A stretch of 64,000 nucleotides of DNA from Acidimicrobiia bacterium. Its GTDB lineage: Bacteria; Actinomycetota; Acidimicrobiia; Acidimicrobiales; AC-14. The notes below the pieces were generated by a model, which was not told where the DNA came from, made no database searches, and saw only the letters and a list, made by a program, of their open reading frames with translations. Shown here in pieces: positions 14,990-24,790 of this stretch (positions are counted from its first letter, which is position 1; the number at the start of each line of letters is the position of its first letter). Position numbers and translations under genes: made by a program. The stretch lies in the NCBI GenBank assembly GCA_023264995.1, contig JAHFUR010000019.1, positions 17,439 to 81,438 on the forward strand. The letters are read 5' to 3'.

Positions 14990-17086
14990 GTGGACGACGC
15001 TGGCGCGGGGGGCGACGTCGGCGGCGGGCCCCCTCTCGACGACGGGACGGCCGGTCCGGCGGTCGCCCCCGGTTACGTCGACCGCGTCGAGATCCTCGAA
15101 CAGCAGGTCCGCCAGCTGACGAGCCGGCTGGCCGGTTGGGTCGAGGCGCAGCTCATCCGCGCCGTCGATGATCGGCGCAACGAGATGAAGGTGCTCCGCT
15201 CGGAGCTGCAGCTGGTGGTGAACGAGCAGCTCGCCGGGGCCCGGGCCGAGGTGGCCTCGCTGGTCAACGTCGAGGCCCGGCGGCTCGAGGCCGGCCAGGA
15301 ACAGCTGGGCGAGCGCTTGGACGCCATGGCCACCCGGGCGTCGGAGGCGGTGGCGACGACCGTGGCGCTCGCCGGCTCGGCGTCCACGGAGCCCGAACGC
15401 GTCGACCGGCTCGAAGCGCTGGTTTCCCGCGCCCTCTCCGAGCTTGCGGCCGTCAAGGCCGCCGGCGACGCGGTCCCCGATGACGCTCGGCTGGATGCCT
15501 TCGAGCAGCGGGTCAAAGCGGCCATGGGGCGCCTGAGCGATTCCGTCGAGGGGCGCCTCGTCGAGGTGACGAGCAGCCGCGAGGCCGAACTGATGGCCCG
15601 GCTCGATCACCTGGAGCACGAGGCCAGCGCCGTCCTGGACGGGTCGACGACCGCCCAGCAGTCAGCACAGGCGGCGCGCGACCACGCCGAACTTCTCGAG
15701 AAGCAGGTCAAGGCGGCGCTGGCCCGCCTTGAGGAGGCGGTGGACGCTCGGGTCGCCGACCTGGGCACCGTCCGCGACGCCGACGTCGTCGCCCACCGGG
15801 CCGGGGAGGTGGCCCACGCCGAAGGGCTGGCCTCTCTACGGGCTGAGGTCGGCGCGGTCCAGGAACGGGCCGATGCCCTCGAGCAACGGGTCAAGGCGGC
15901 GATCGGGCGACTGGCCGAGTCGGTCGAAGCCCGGGTGGCGGGTGTGACGGCCGCGACCCCTGCCGACGTCGTGGCCGTGCGGGAGGAGATCGAGGAAGCG
16001 TTCGCCTCCCAGCTGAGGGACGCACGCGCCGAGATTTCGACGGCGGTCGCCGATGCCCATCGGCGGTTCCTCGTGTCGGTCGACACGCTGGAGGAGCGGA
16101 TGTCGACGCTGGCCGACGAGTCGGCGGCGGTACGGGCCGCACTCGGCGACGTGGTGGCGGTGCAGGAGACGGTGAGCTCCGACGGCCGGCGCATCGAGGC
16201 GCTCGAGGTGCACACCCGCCGTACCGATGCCCGCCTGGGCGAGGTGGTCGACGCCAAGCTTTCGGAGCTGGCCGGCCAGCGCGGCGCCGACATCGACGGC
16301 TTGCAGCGGCAGTTCCGCGCCGCCCTCGACGCCCACCTCACCGCCACCCGGGCGGAGGTGACGCTGGCCCTCGGCGAGTATCGCGAACAGCTCGCCGCGG
16401 CCGTCGCCGACCTGGCCCGGCGACGCGACGACCTCGCCGCGCTGGGGGCGCGGCTCGACGAGAGCCGCGCTGAGATGTCGAGGGTGGCATCGTTGACGGG
16501 GAAGCTGGGGCAGGTCCAGGACCAGATCCAGGGGACGGTCGCAACCGTCGCCCAGCGGGTCGAATTCCTGGCCAGCACGGCCGCCGGTGAGGGTGGGAGC
16601 CTCGCCCCCCTGCGGAGCGACGTGCGCCAGCTGCAAGCGCAGGTGGCCGACCTGGCCGAGGCCCTCGCCGAGGCGCAAGCTCGGCGGAGGCCCCCCTCGG
16701 TGGCCAAGAAGCCACCGCCGCCGTCACCACCGGCTCCGGCGACGGCCCCGGCCCGCAAGGTCGCCGCGCCAGCGAAGACGGTCGCCGCCCCGGCGAAGAA
16801 GGTCACGCCGCCGGCGAAGAAGGTCGTGCCGGCAAAGAAGGTCGCCGCGCCGGCGAGGAAGGTCGCTGCGCCGGCGAAGAAGGTCGCTGCGGCGGCGAGG
16901 AAGGTTGTCGTGCCGGCGCCACCGGCGGTGCCGGCCCCGCTCCCACGGGCCAGGAAATCGGCCATGGCCGAAGCGGTTGCCATCGCTCGTGCCGCCACGG
17001 CTGCGCCATCCAGGAAGGCGGCGCCGGCGGCCAAGAAGACCGCTTCGGCCCCCAAGGCGCCGGCGGCCCGGCGCCGGGTTCAGTAG
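14990..17086 (+). CDS. Long coiled-coil protein with lysine/alanine/proline-rich histone-H1-like tail
   Basis: The 698-residue protein has no recognised enzymatic domain. Residues about 28-560 are almost wholly heptad-rich coiled coil. Within it a segment of the form LExxVKAAxxRLxxxVxxR recurs at about 168-190, 235-257 and 296-316, so it arose by internal duplication. Residues about 565-698 form a basic tail with repeated APAKKV/APARKV units, as in bacterial histone-H1-like and HupB tails, which bind DNA non-specifically. There is no signal peptide or membrane helix. I infer a cytoplasmic filament or nucleoid-associated scaffold. The GTG start is chosen for the TACGCT box 7 bases upstream; an ATG at 14846 would add a low-quality Gly-rich stretch. 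Its 3' end overlaps the convergent dehydrogenase gene by 7 bases. Confidence 0.65.
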   Translation: MDDAGAGGDVGGGPPLDDGTAGPAVAPGYVDRVEILEQQVRQLTSRLAGWVEAQLIRAVDDRRNEMKVLRSELQLVVNEQLAGARAEVASLVNVEARRLEAGQEQLGERLDAMATRASEAVATTVALAGSASTEPERVDRLEALVSRALSELAAVKAAGDAVPDDARLDAFEQRVKAAMGRLSDSVEGRLVEVTSSREAELMARLDHLEHEASAVLDGSTTAQQSAQAARDHAELLEKQVKAALARLEEAVDARVADLGTVRDADVVAHRAGEVAHAEGLASLRAEVGAVQERADALEQRVKAAIGRLAESVEARVAGVTAATPADVVAVREEIEEAFASQLRDARAEISTAVADAHRRFLVSVDTLEERMSTLADESAAVRAALGDVVAVQETVSSDGRRIEALEVHTRRTDARLGEVVDAKLSELAGQRGADIDGLQRQFRAALDAHLTATRAEVTLALGEYREQLAAAVADLARRRDDLAALGARLDESRAEMSRVASLTGKLGQVQDQIQGTVATVAQRVEFLASTAAGEGGSLAPLRSDVRQLQAQVADLAEALAEAQARRRPPSVAKKPPPPSPPAPATAPARKVAAPAKTVAAPAKKVTPPAKKVVPAKKVAAPARKVAAPAKKVAAAARKVVVPAPPAVPAPLPRARKSAMAEAVAIARAATAAPSRKAAPAAKKTASAPKAPAARRRVQ
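16750..16915 (+). repeat. Tandem coding repeats of the H1-like tail
   Basis: About nine imperfect copies of a 15-21 base unit around GCGCCGGCGAAGAAGGTC encode (A/P)PA(K/R)KV. Copies differ mostly at third positions, consistent with selection on the protein and slippage-driven copy change. Confidence 0.75.
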
Positions 17087-18189
17087 ACGATCACCGACCG
17101 GGCCACCTCGCCCGCCTTCATGGCCCGCAGGGCCTCGTTCACGCCGGCGAGGTCGATGCGTCGGGTGACCAGCTCGTCGAGGAGCAGGCGGCCGTCGCGA
17201 TAGAAGTCGATGAGGCGGGGGACGTCGCGGCGGATGTCCGACGAGCCGTACCAGCAGCCCTTGATGGCCCGCTCCTGGAGCACGATCCCCAACATCGCCG
17301 GCAGGGTGAGCATCACGTCGAGGCGGGGGATGCCCACGAGGACCGCCTGGCCGCCCCGGCGGGTCATGTCGATGGTCTGCTCGATCGTCGTCGCGATGCC
17401 GAGCGCCTCGAAGGCCACGTCGGCGCCGCGCTGGCCGGTGAGGTCGCGGACGGCGTTGGCGGGACCGACGCGGGTGGCGTCGACGGTGTGGGTGGCGCCG
17501 AACGCCTCGGCGGTGGCCAGCTTGGCCGGGCTCACGTCGATGGCAACGATCATCTCGGCTCCGGCGATGCGGGCGCCCTGGATGATGTTGAGGCCCACCC
17601 CGCCACACCCGACGACCGCCACGGCGTCGCCCGGCCGGATCGTGGCTGTGTTGAGGGCCGCGCCCACCCCGGTCAGGACCGCGCAGCCGAGAAGGGCGGC
17701 GATGTCGAGGGGGAGGTCGTGGGGGATCTTGACCGCCGCGCACGCAGGGACCACCGTCTCCTCGGCGAAGGTGCCGGTACCCGACATCTGGAACAGGGGC
17801 GCCCCGTCGAGGCGCAGCCTGGGGGTGCCGTCGAGCAACCCGCCGGCCAGGAGCACGACGTCGGCAGCCTGGCAAAGCTGCGGCTGGCCCCGCCGGCAGA
17901 AGAAGCAGGCGCCGCACTGAGGCACCCAGGAGACGACCACGTGGTCGCCGGGAGCCAGGTCGGTGACGTCAGGGCCGACCTCGACGACGATGGCCGACGC
18001 TTCGTGGCCGAGCACGGCCGGCATGGGGACGGGAAGGGTGCCGTCCTGCATGGAGAGGTCTGAGCGGCAGACCCCGCAGGCCGCCACCCGCACGCGGACC
18101 TCGCCGGCGCGGGGCGCCTCCACCTCGACGTCGTCACGGATGACGAGCGGCTGGTCGAGGCCGGTCAGCACCGCGGCCCTAGTGGCCAT
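17080..18189 (-). CDS. Zinc-dependent alcohol dehydrogenase (MDR superfamily)
   Basis: This 369-residue medium-chain dehydrogenase has the catalytic zinc ligands in ACGVCRSD and GHEA, and the structural zinc cluster of four cysteines in CGACFFCRRGQPQLC. The NAD(P) fold motif is VVGCGGVGLN. The layout matches the class III/mycothiol-dependent formaldehyde dehydrogenase and aryl-alcohol dehydrogenase branch. It oxidises an alcohol or thiol-aldehyde adduct with NAD; the exact substrate is not readable. The ATG at 18189 begins MATRAAVLTG, the normal N-terminus. It converges on the coiled-coil gene with a 7-base overlap. Confidence 0.88.
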   Translation of the reverse strand: MATRAAVLTGLDQPLVIRDDVEVEAPRAGEVRVRVAACGVCRSDLSMQDGTLPVPMPAVLGHEASAIVVEVGPDVTDLAPGDHVVVSWVPQCGACFFCRRGQPQLCQAADVVLLAGGLLDGTPRLRLDGAPLFQMSGTGTFAEETVVPACAAVKIPHDLPLDIAALLGCAVLTGVGAALNTATIRPGDAVAVVGCGGVGLNIIQGARIAGAEMIVAIDVSPAKLATAEAFGATHTVDATRVGPANAVRDLTGQRGADVAFEALGIATTIEQTIDMTRRGGQAVLVGIPRLDVMLTLPAMLGIVLQERAIKGCWYGSSDIRRDVPRLIDFYRDGRLLLDELVTRRIDLAGVNEALRAMKAGEVARSVIVY

Positions 18190-18212
18190 GCCTGCCCCTC
18201 CCGGTGCCTGCC

Positions 18213-18575
18213 CTAGTGGCCATCGGGCTCTCCACGGTCGGCCTTGTCGGCGGCGCGGACGCCGTAGGAGATCACGATCGACGGCGCCAGCAGAGCGGAG
18301 CCGGCGGCCAGGCCGCCGATGACGATGGTCACCATCGCCGGCCGGAACGAGGTGACCGCGCCGGCCACGAACACGGCGATGGCCACCAGCCACAGGCCGT
18401 ACCCGACCTGCTGCCCCCGGGCGACGAGCCGGGCGATCCGCGCCCGGCGAGCCAGGACCGGGTCGTCGGGCGGCTCGGGACGGGTGGGCACGCCGCATGC
18501 TGGCACGGCCGCAGCACCCGGTGCGGCCGTGCCAGCATGCCTGTGCCTATCCCTGGTGTCGACGGTCTGGCTCAT
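18213..18575 (-). CDS. Small conserved actinobacterial membrane protein
   Basis: From the ATG at 18575 this is a 120-residue protein. It has a Pro/Ala-rich N-terminus, the conserved stretch DDPVLARRARIARLVARGQ, two membrane helices, and an ending SYGVRAADKADRGEPDGH. The two-helix core with the AADxADR tail recurs in actinobacterial hypotheticals; the function is unknown. The N-terminal 30 residues are largely encoded by a perfect 46-base palindrome, so the true start may instead be the GTG at 18491 just behind it. Its start overlaps a possible small upstream gene. It lies downstream of the sortase on the same strand. Confidence 0.6.
   Translation of the reverse strand: MSQTVDTRDRHRHAGTAAPGAAAVPACGVPTRPEPPDDPVLARRARIARLVARGQQVGYGLWLVAIAVFVAGAVTSFRPAMVTIVIGGLAAGSALLAPSIVISYGVRAADKADRGEPDGH
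18495..18540. repeat. Perfect 19-bp inverted repeat
   Basis: Arms 18495-18513 and 18522-18540 are exact reverse complements around an 8-base loop. It lies inside or directly before the small membrane-protein gene. The stem would be extremely stable in mRNA of either strand. No T-run follows. Confidence 0.9.
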
Positions 18576-18663
18576 CCTTCGTCGAGGACCGCCCAAGCGC
18601 GTCCTTGTCCTCCAGGTCGACCCGAGGCTGGAGGTCCTTGGCGATCCAGTCGAACGGCGGCAC
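18547..18663 (-). CDS. Possible 38-residue acidic small protein
   Basis: A short frame between sortase and membrane-protein genes begins PPFDWIAKDLQPRVDLEDKD and is clearly acidic, with mostly G/C third positions. Its GTG (18663) has AGAGGA 7 bases upstream, the best ribosome site in this small operon. It starts 50 bases after the sortase stop and its end overlaps the next gene start by 29 bases. No family is recognised. It could be chance, since GC-rich DNA often leaves frames open. Confidence 0.4.
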   Translation of the reverse strand: MPPFDWIAKDLQPRVDLEDKDALGRSSTKDEPDRRHQG

Positions 18664-18713
18664 AGTCTCGTCCTCTAGCTCCACGTGAGCCGCACGGACC
18701 GGGATCCGCCCCG

Positions 18714-19640
18714 TTACACGTTGGCGGGGAGCAGCCGGGCGACGTTCTCGAAGAAGAGGAACAGGGCCACGAGGAAGATCGGCGTACCCACGATGTAGGC
18801 CGTCCAGCGCCGGCCCGACCAGCGGCCGACGGCCCAAGCGGCCAACCAGATGCTGGCGGCCAGGATGCCCCAGGCGATGGCGGGCCGGTTGGCGGCGCCG
18901 GCCCCCGACAGGCCGGGCCGTTCGAGGCCCGACGCCAGCTCGGTCGTCCGGGGCGGGGAGGTCGTGGGTGTGGTGCCGACGGGGACCACGGGGGCGTCCA
19001 CCGGCGGGCCGGTGAGCTGGGCTATCACGATGAGGCGGGACTCGGCGCTGTACTTCGGGTGGCACGTGGTGAGGGTGAGCCGGTTGTCCTTGGTGTTGTC
19101 GAGCACCTCGATCGACTCCGGCGTGACCACCTTCTTCTCGATGACCGAGTAGTGGAACGTGCCCGCCTTGGTGGTGATGCTGATGTCGTCACCGGCGACC
19201 AGCTCGTCGATGCGGTTGAACGGATGGCCGTAGGTGGTGCGGTGCCCGGCCAGGGCGGCGTTCCCGGCCTCGCCCGGCATCTTGGTGTCGGGGTAGTGGC
19301 CGACACCCTTCTTCAGTTCCTCGACGCCGACACCTTCCACCACGACCTCGTCGAGACCGATCTTCGGGATGTTGATGACGGCCACCGCGTCGCCGTCGGG
19401 CACGGCCGCGGCGATGGTGGTGGTCGGCGCCGTCGTGGGGGACGACGGCGACGTCGGCACCGTGTCGGCCGCCGCCGGCGACGGCCCGGCCAGTGTCCGG
19501 GCGAACTGGGAGCGCAGGTTCTTCTGCTCCCGGTCATGGGTCAGCCCGGTGCCCCAGAGCTGGTAGACGACGAAGAGCAGGATCAGGACGCCAACGGAGA
19601 TGAGCGTCTTGCCCAGGCCCCTGACAATGCGCCGGATCAC
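18714..19640 (-). CDS. Class E sortase
   Basis: This 308-residue transpeptidase has an N-terminal membrane helix (residues 10-28), then a Ser/Thr/Pro-rich extracellular linker (50-80) and the sortase domain. The catalytic triad is visible: His133 (LAGHRTTYGHPF), Cys193 (LTLTTCHP) and Arg202 (SRLIVIA). The TTCHP wording and a second C-terminal helix pair (about 255-300) fit class E, which anchors LAXTG-type proteins to the cell wall in high-GC actinobacteria. The GTG start at 19640 has TAGCCT 8 bases upstream and no ribosome site. It diverges from ccmA, so secreted-protein assembly genes flank a shared 69-base promoter region. Confidence 0.88.
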   Translation of the reverse strand: MIRRIVRGLGKTLISVGVLILLFVVYQLWGTGLTHDREQKNLRSQFARTLAGPSPAAADTVPTSPSSPTTAPTTTIAAAVPDGDAVAVINIPKIGLDEVVVEGVGVEELKKGVGHYPDTKMPGEAGNAALAGHRTTYGHPFNRIDELVAGDDISITTKAGTFHYSVIEKKVVTPESIEVLDNTKDNRLTLTTCHPKYSAESRLIVIAQLTGPPVDAPVVPVGTTPTTSPPRTTELASGLERPGLSGAGAANRPAIAWGILAASIWLAAWAVGRWSGRRWTAYIVGTPIFLVALFLFFENVARLLPANV

Positions 19641-19648
19641 AGCGACCG

Positions 19649-19654
19649 AGGCTA
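19649..19654 (-). promoter_or_regulatory. Leaderless-type -10 box of the sortase gene
   Basis: On the minus strand TAGCCT ends 8 bases before the GTG at 19640. On the plus strand the ccm operon promoter must lie in the same 69-base interval. Confidence 0.45.
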
Positions 19655-19709
19655 CTGCCGCCCTGCATGGACCGGAGTTCATCCCCGCCGGTACCGTGGT
19701 GACGTCTCC

Positions 19710-20396
19710 ATGGCCTTTGCCGTCCGCCTTCGTTCTGCTGTCTCACTTCTCGGCCGCTTCCCGGCCCTGGCCGGAGTCGACCTCGACGTTGCCGCCGGCG
19801 AGATCGTGCTGGTCCAGGGGGCCAATGGGGCGGGGAAGACCACCCTGCTGCGGGCTTGCGCCGGCCTGGCTGCCTTTACCGCGGGCGAGGCCGAGGTGCT
19901 CGGCCACGACCTGCGCAAGGACCGCAAGGCCGTGCGCCGCCGGATCGGGCTTCTCGGCCACGCCACCTTCCTCTACGACGACCTCACGGTGGCCGACAAC
20001 CTCCAGTTCTCGGCCCGCGCCGCCGGCGCCGACCCGGGCTCGGCCGCCGACGCCATGGCCCGGTTGGGCCTCGACGGTCGCCTTCGCGACGTCGCCGCCG
20101 GCCGTCTCTCCGCCGGCCAACGTCGACGGGTGGCCGTGGCCGCCGTGGTCGCCCGTCACCCCGACCTCTGGCTGCTCGACGAGCCCCACGCCGGCCTCGA
20201 CGCCGGCGGCCGCGACATCCTCGACCACCTCGTCCGCGACGCGGCGGCGGCCGGCGCCACCGTGCTGCTGGCGTCCCACGAGCTCGACCGGGCTGCGGCC
20301 CTGGCCACCCGTACCGTCGTCATGGCCGGCGGGCAGGTCACCAACGGGCTGCTCACGCCGCCGGCGGCGGCCAAGGAGCCCGTGCATGTGGCGTGA
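19710..20396 (+). CDS. ccmA: Cytochrome c maturation ATP-binding protein CcmA
   Basis: The 228-residue ABC ATPase has Walker A GANGAGKTT, signature LSAGQRRRV and Walker B LWLLDEPHAGLD. The short length, LSAGQ signature and DEP-x-AGLD are typical of CcmA. It powers release of haem-loaded CcmE from the CcmABCD complex at the cytoplasmic membrane. The ATG at 19710 is the only in-frame start near the family N-terminus. TACCGT lies 12 bases before it. It is the first gene of an overlapping ccm operon and overlaps ccmB by 11 bases. Confidence 0.9.
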   Translation: MAFAVRLRSAVSLLGRFPALAGVDLDVAAGEIVLVQGANGAGKTTLLRACAGLAAFTAGEAEVLGHDLRKDRKAVRRRIGLLGHATFLYDDLTVADNLQFSARAAGADPGSAADAMARLGLDGRLRDVAAGRLSAGQRRRVAVAAVVARHPDLWLLDEPHAGLDAGGRDILDHLVRDAAAAGATVLLASHELDRAAALATRTVVMAGGQVTNGLLTPPAAAKEPVHVA

Positions 20397-21054
20397 CGCG
20401 GCCCTGGTGGCCGGCAAGGACCTGCGGGTCGAGGCCCGGTCGCGAGTCGGCGTCAACCAGGTCGTCCCCTTCGCCCTGCTCGTACTCATCGTGTTCGCCT
20501 TCGCCCTGGACTCCGACCGGGGCACGCTGGCCTCGGTCGGCCCCGGCCTGTTCTGGGTGACGGTGCTGTTCTCCGGGCTGCTGGCTATCCAGCGGTCGTT
20601 CGTGATCGAGGCCGACGACGACGCCCGCGACGCCCTCCGCCTGTCCGGGCTCGACGGCGCCGGCATCTTCCTGGGCAAGGCCGGGGCGGTGGCCGCCCAG
20701 CTGGCCGTCCTCGAGGTGGTCCTGGCCCTCGGTGTGGTCGTGCTCTACAACGTCCACCTGCACGGTGCGGTGATGCTCCTGCTCACCTGTTTGGCGGCCA
20801 CAGTGGGGCTCGCCGCGGCCGGTACCGTCTACGGCATCATCGCCGCCGGCCTCCGGGTCCGGGACACGCTGCTGCCCCTGTTGGTCCTCCCGGTGCTCGC
20901 CCCCGTACTCTTGGCGGCAGCGCGGGCGTGCGAAGCCGCCCTCGCCGGCACCCCGTCCGAAGGCTGGCCCTGGGTGCGGCTGCTGTTCGTCTTCGCCACC
21001 ATCTATGTGACGTTCGGGGTCGTAGCGTTCGGCCCCCTCCTGGAGGAAGCTTGA
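20386..21054 (+). CDS. ccmB: Haem exporter permease subunit CcmB
   Basis: The 222-residue protein has six membrane helices and the conserved start RDAALVAGKDLRVEARSR, where the KDLxxExR motif is the CcmB signature. It forms the membrane part of the CcmAB transporter that works with CcmC and CcmD to hand haem to CcmE. AAGGAG lies 7-12 bases before the ATG. It overlaps ccmA and is coupled to ccmC by TTGA. Confidence 0.92.
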   Translation: MWRDAALVAGKDLRVEARSRVGVNQVVPFALLVLIVFAFALDSDRGTLASVGPGLFWVTVLFSGLLAIQRSFVIEADDDARDALRLSGLDGAGIFLGKAGAVAAQLAVLEVVLALGVVVLYNVHLHGAVMLLLTCLAATVGLAAAGTVYGIIAAGLRVRDTLLPLLVLPVLAPVLLAAARACEAALAGTPSEGWPWVRLLFVFATIYVTFGVVAFGPLLEEA

Positions 21055-21815
21055 CCACCACCACCCGCAGCTCGCGGCCCGTCCAGATCCTGGGCTGGCT
21101 GTCGGCCATCAGCCTGGCCCTGACCGCGGTCATGGCGCTGGTGATCTCGCCACCCGACGTGAACATGGGCGACTCGGTCCGGCTCCTCTACCTGCATGTC
21201 CCCACCGCCTGGCTGGCCATGTACGTGTCCTTCGGCGTGACCACCCTGGCCAGTGCCCTGTACCTGTGGAAGCGCACCCGCTCGCGGTTCTGGGACCTCA
21301 CCGCCGGCGCCTCGGCCGAGATCGGCGTGCTCTTCCTCGGCCTCACCCTCCTCATCGGCTCCATCTGGGGCCGGATCACCTGGGGCGTGTGGTGGACCTG
21401 GGACGCCCGCCTGACCACCACCGCTGTCCTGTTCGTGCTCTACCTCGGCTACCTGGCCGTGCGGAAGGTGCCGGCGTCGCCCGAGGTCCAGGCCCGCCGG
21501 TCGGCCATCGTGGCCGTCGCCGCTTTCCTCGACGTGCCCATCGTCCACCAGTCGGTCGAGTGGTGGCGCACGCTGCACCAGCCGGCCACCATCGGCGACG
21601 AGCGCCGCCTGCTCGACCCCCAGATCCACGGGGCCATGGCCTGGACGCTCCTGCTGGGCGTGGTGGCCTTCACCCTCCTCTACTGCTGGTTGCTGGCTCA
21701 CCGCTTCCGCCTGGCCTGGCTCGAGGACCGGCTGGCGGATCGTCACCTCGAAGTGGCCATCGAGGAACGGCGGGCCGAAGCCGGGCTGTCCGAGGCCGCC
21801 GAGGTCACATCGTGA
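21051..21815 (+). CDS. ccmC: Haem-handling membrane protein CcmC
   Basis: This 254-residue, six-helix protein carries the tryptophan-rich WWD domain (WGVWWTWDARLTT) and the flanking histidines that bind haem (LHVPTAW and HQSVEWWRTLHQ). CcmC attaches haem to CcmE on the outer face of the membrane. The start is TTG at 21051, overlapping the ccmB stop as TTGA and preceded by GGAGGAAGC. The C-terminal charged tail (about 225-254) is longer than in proteobacteria. Confidence 0.92.
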   Translation: MTTTTRSSRPVQILGWLSAISLALTAVMALVISPPDVNMGDSVRLLYLHVPTAWLAMYVSFGVTTLASALYLWKRTRSRFWDLTAGASAEIGVLFLGLTLLIGSIWGRITWGVWWTWDARLTTTAVLFVLYLGYLAVRKVPASPEVQARRSAIVAVAAFLDVPIVHQSVEWWRTLHQPATIGDERRLLDPQIHGAMAWTLLLGVVAFTLLYCWLLAHRFRLAWLEDRLADRHLEVAIEERRAEAGLSEAAEVTS

Positions 21816-21937
21816 ACGACGCCGGCTACATCTTCGCCGGGTACTTCAGCACGTTCGCCATCCTGGCCGGGTACGCGGCCTGGGTCATCCGCCGGAAGCG
21901 GAGCCTGAGCCGGCTGCTCCGGCCGGAGGACGGGTGA
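21812..21937 (+). CDS. ccmD: CcmD-like small membrane protein
   Basis: Only 41 residues: one membrane helix (about residues 5-26, YIFAGYFSTFAILAGYAAWV) and a basic tail RRKRSLSRLLR. The size, topology, basic tail and place between ccmC and ccmE identify CcmD, which stabilises the CcmABC-CcmE complex. It begins with GTG overlapping the ccmC stop, and its end overlaps ccmE, also by four bases. Sequence conservation in this family is low, so position is the main evidence. Confidence 0.8.
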   Translation: MNDAGYIFAGYFSTFAILAGYAAWVIRRKRSLSRLLRPEDG

Positions 21938-22340
21938 TCGACACCCGCCGCCGGCTCTGGCTGGCCGGCGTCATCGTGCTGGCGGCCCTGGGGTTCCTGG
22001 TCTTCCAGGGCCTGGGCAACGCCACGCTCTACTTCCGCACCGCCGACGAGGCCGTCGCCCAGCGGGCGCAGCTGGGCGAGCGCCGGTTCCGCATCGAGGG
22101 CGATGTGGTCGACGGCAGCGTCCGCCAGACCGGCAACGACGTCACCTTCACCCTCACTGCGAACAGCGTCGAGGTGCCGGTGATGCACAAGGGCGACCCG
22201 CCCGAGCTGTTCCGCCCCGGCATCCCCGTCGTGCTCGAAGGCCGCTTCCAAGGCGACCACTTCGCCAGTGACCGCATCCTGGTCAAGCACTCCGAGACCT
22301 ACGTGGCCAAGAACCCAGAGCGGGTTACGACGACCCAACC

Positions 22341-22344
<4 letters not shown>
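21934..22344 (+). CDS. ccmE: Haem chaperone CcmE
   Basis: This 136-residue protein has an N-terminal anchor helix (residues 8-25) and an OB-fold domain. The haem-attachment motif HxxxY is intact as His119-SET-Tyr123, so it is the histidine type rather than the cysteine variant seen in some archaea and sulfate reducers. It binds haem covalently outside the membrane and carries it to CcmF. GTG start overlaps ccmD; its stop overlaps ccmF (ATGA). Confidence 0.92.
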
Positions 22345-24340
<1,996 letters not shown>

Positions 24341-24344
<4 letters not shown>

Positions 24345-24790
24345 GCCGGCGGCTGACGTGGGCCCTGCTCGGCCTGGTCCTGGTCGTGGCCTTGGCCGTT
24401 GGCTCCCGCGGCCCGTCCGGCCCGGTGACTGAGGACCAGCGGGCTCGGCGCATCACCTCGATCGTGCGTTGCCCCACCTGCCGGGGCCTGTCGGTGGCCC
24501 AGTCCGACGCCCCGTCGGCCGAGGCCATCCGAGACGAGGTGCGCCGGCGGGTGGGAGCGGGGGAGACCGACGCCCAGATCAAGGCCTACCTGGTCAGCCG
24601 CTACAGCGAGGACATCCTGCTGCAGCCCAAGACCGCCGGCGCCGGCCTGGTCGTCTGGGCCCTCCCGGTGGTCGGGGGGGCAGCCGCGGTCGGGGGGCTG
24701 GTCGTCGTCCTGCGCCGCCGGCGCCTGCGTCCCGGCGCCAAGGTGTCCGACGACGACCAGGCTCTGGTCGACGCGGCTCTGGGCCGGTGA
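24341..24790 (+). CDS. ccmH: Cytochrome c biogenesis thiol protein CcmH
   Basis: This 149-residue protein has a membrane helix at 6-22, a short three-helix thioredoxin-interacting domain with the redox motif RCPTCRGLSVAQS (Cys44, Cys47), and a second membrane helix near 100-120. It keeps apocytochrome CXXCH cysteines reduced or exchanges disulfides with them. The usual partner thioredoxin CcmG is not encoded between ccmF and ccmH, where it normally lies. It overlaps both neighbours by four bases. Confidence 0.93.

Noticed and set aside
16750..16915. Tandem repeats considered as a CRISPR array
   Set aside because: Units are 15-21 bases without unique spacers and encode an in-frame APAKKV tail.
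21812..21937. ccmD taken as a chance frame
   Set aside because: Its start and stop overlap both neighbours by four bases and the single helix plus basic tail is what CcmD should look like, so it was kept.
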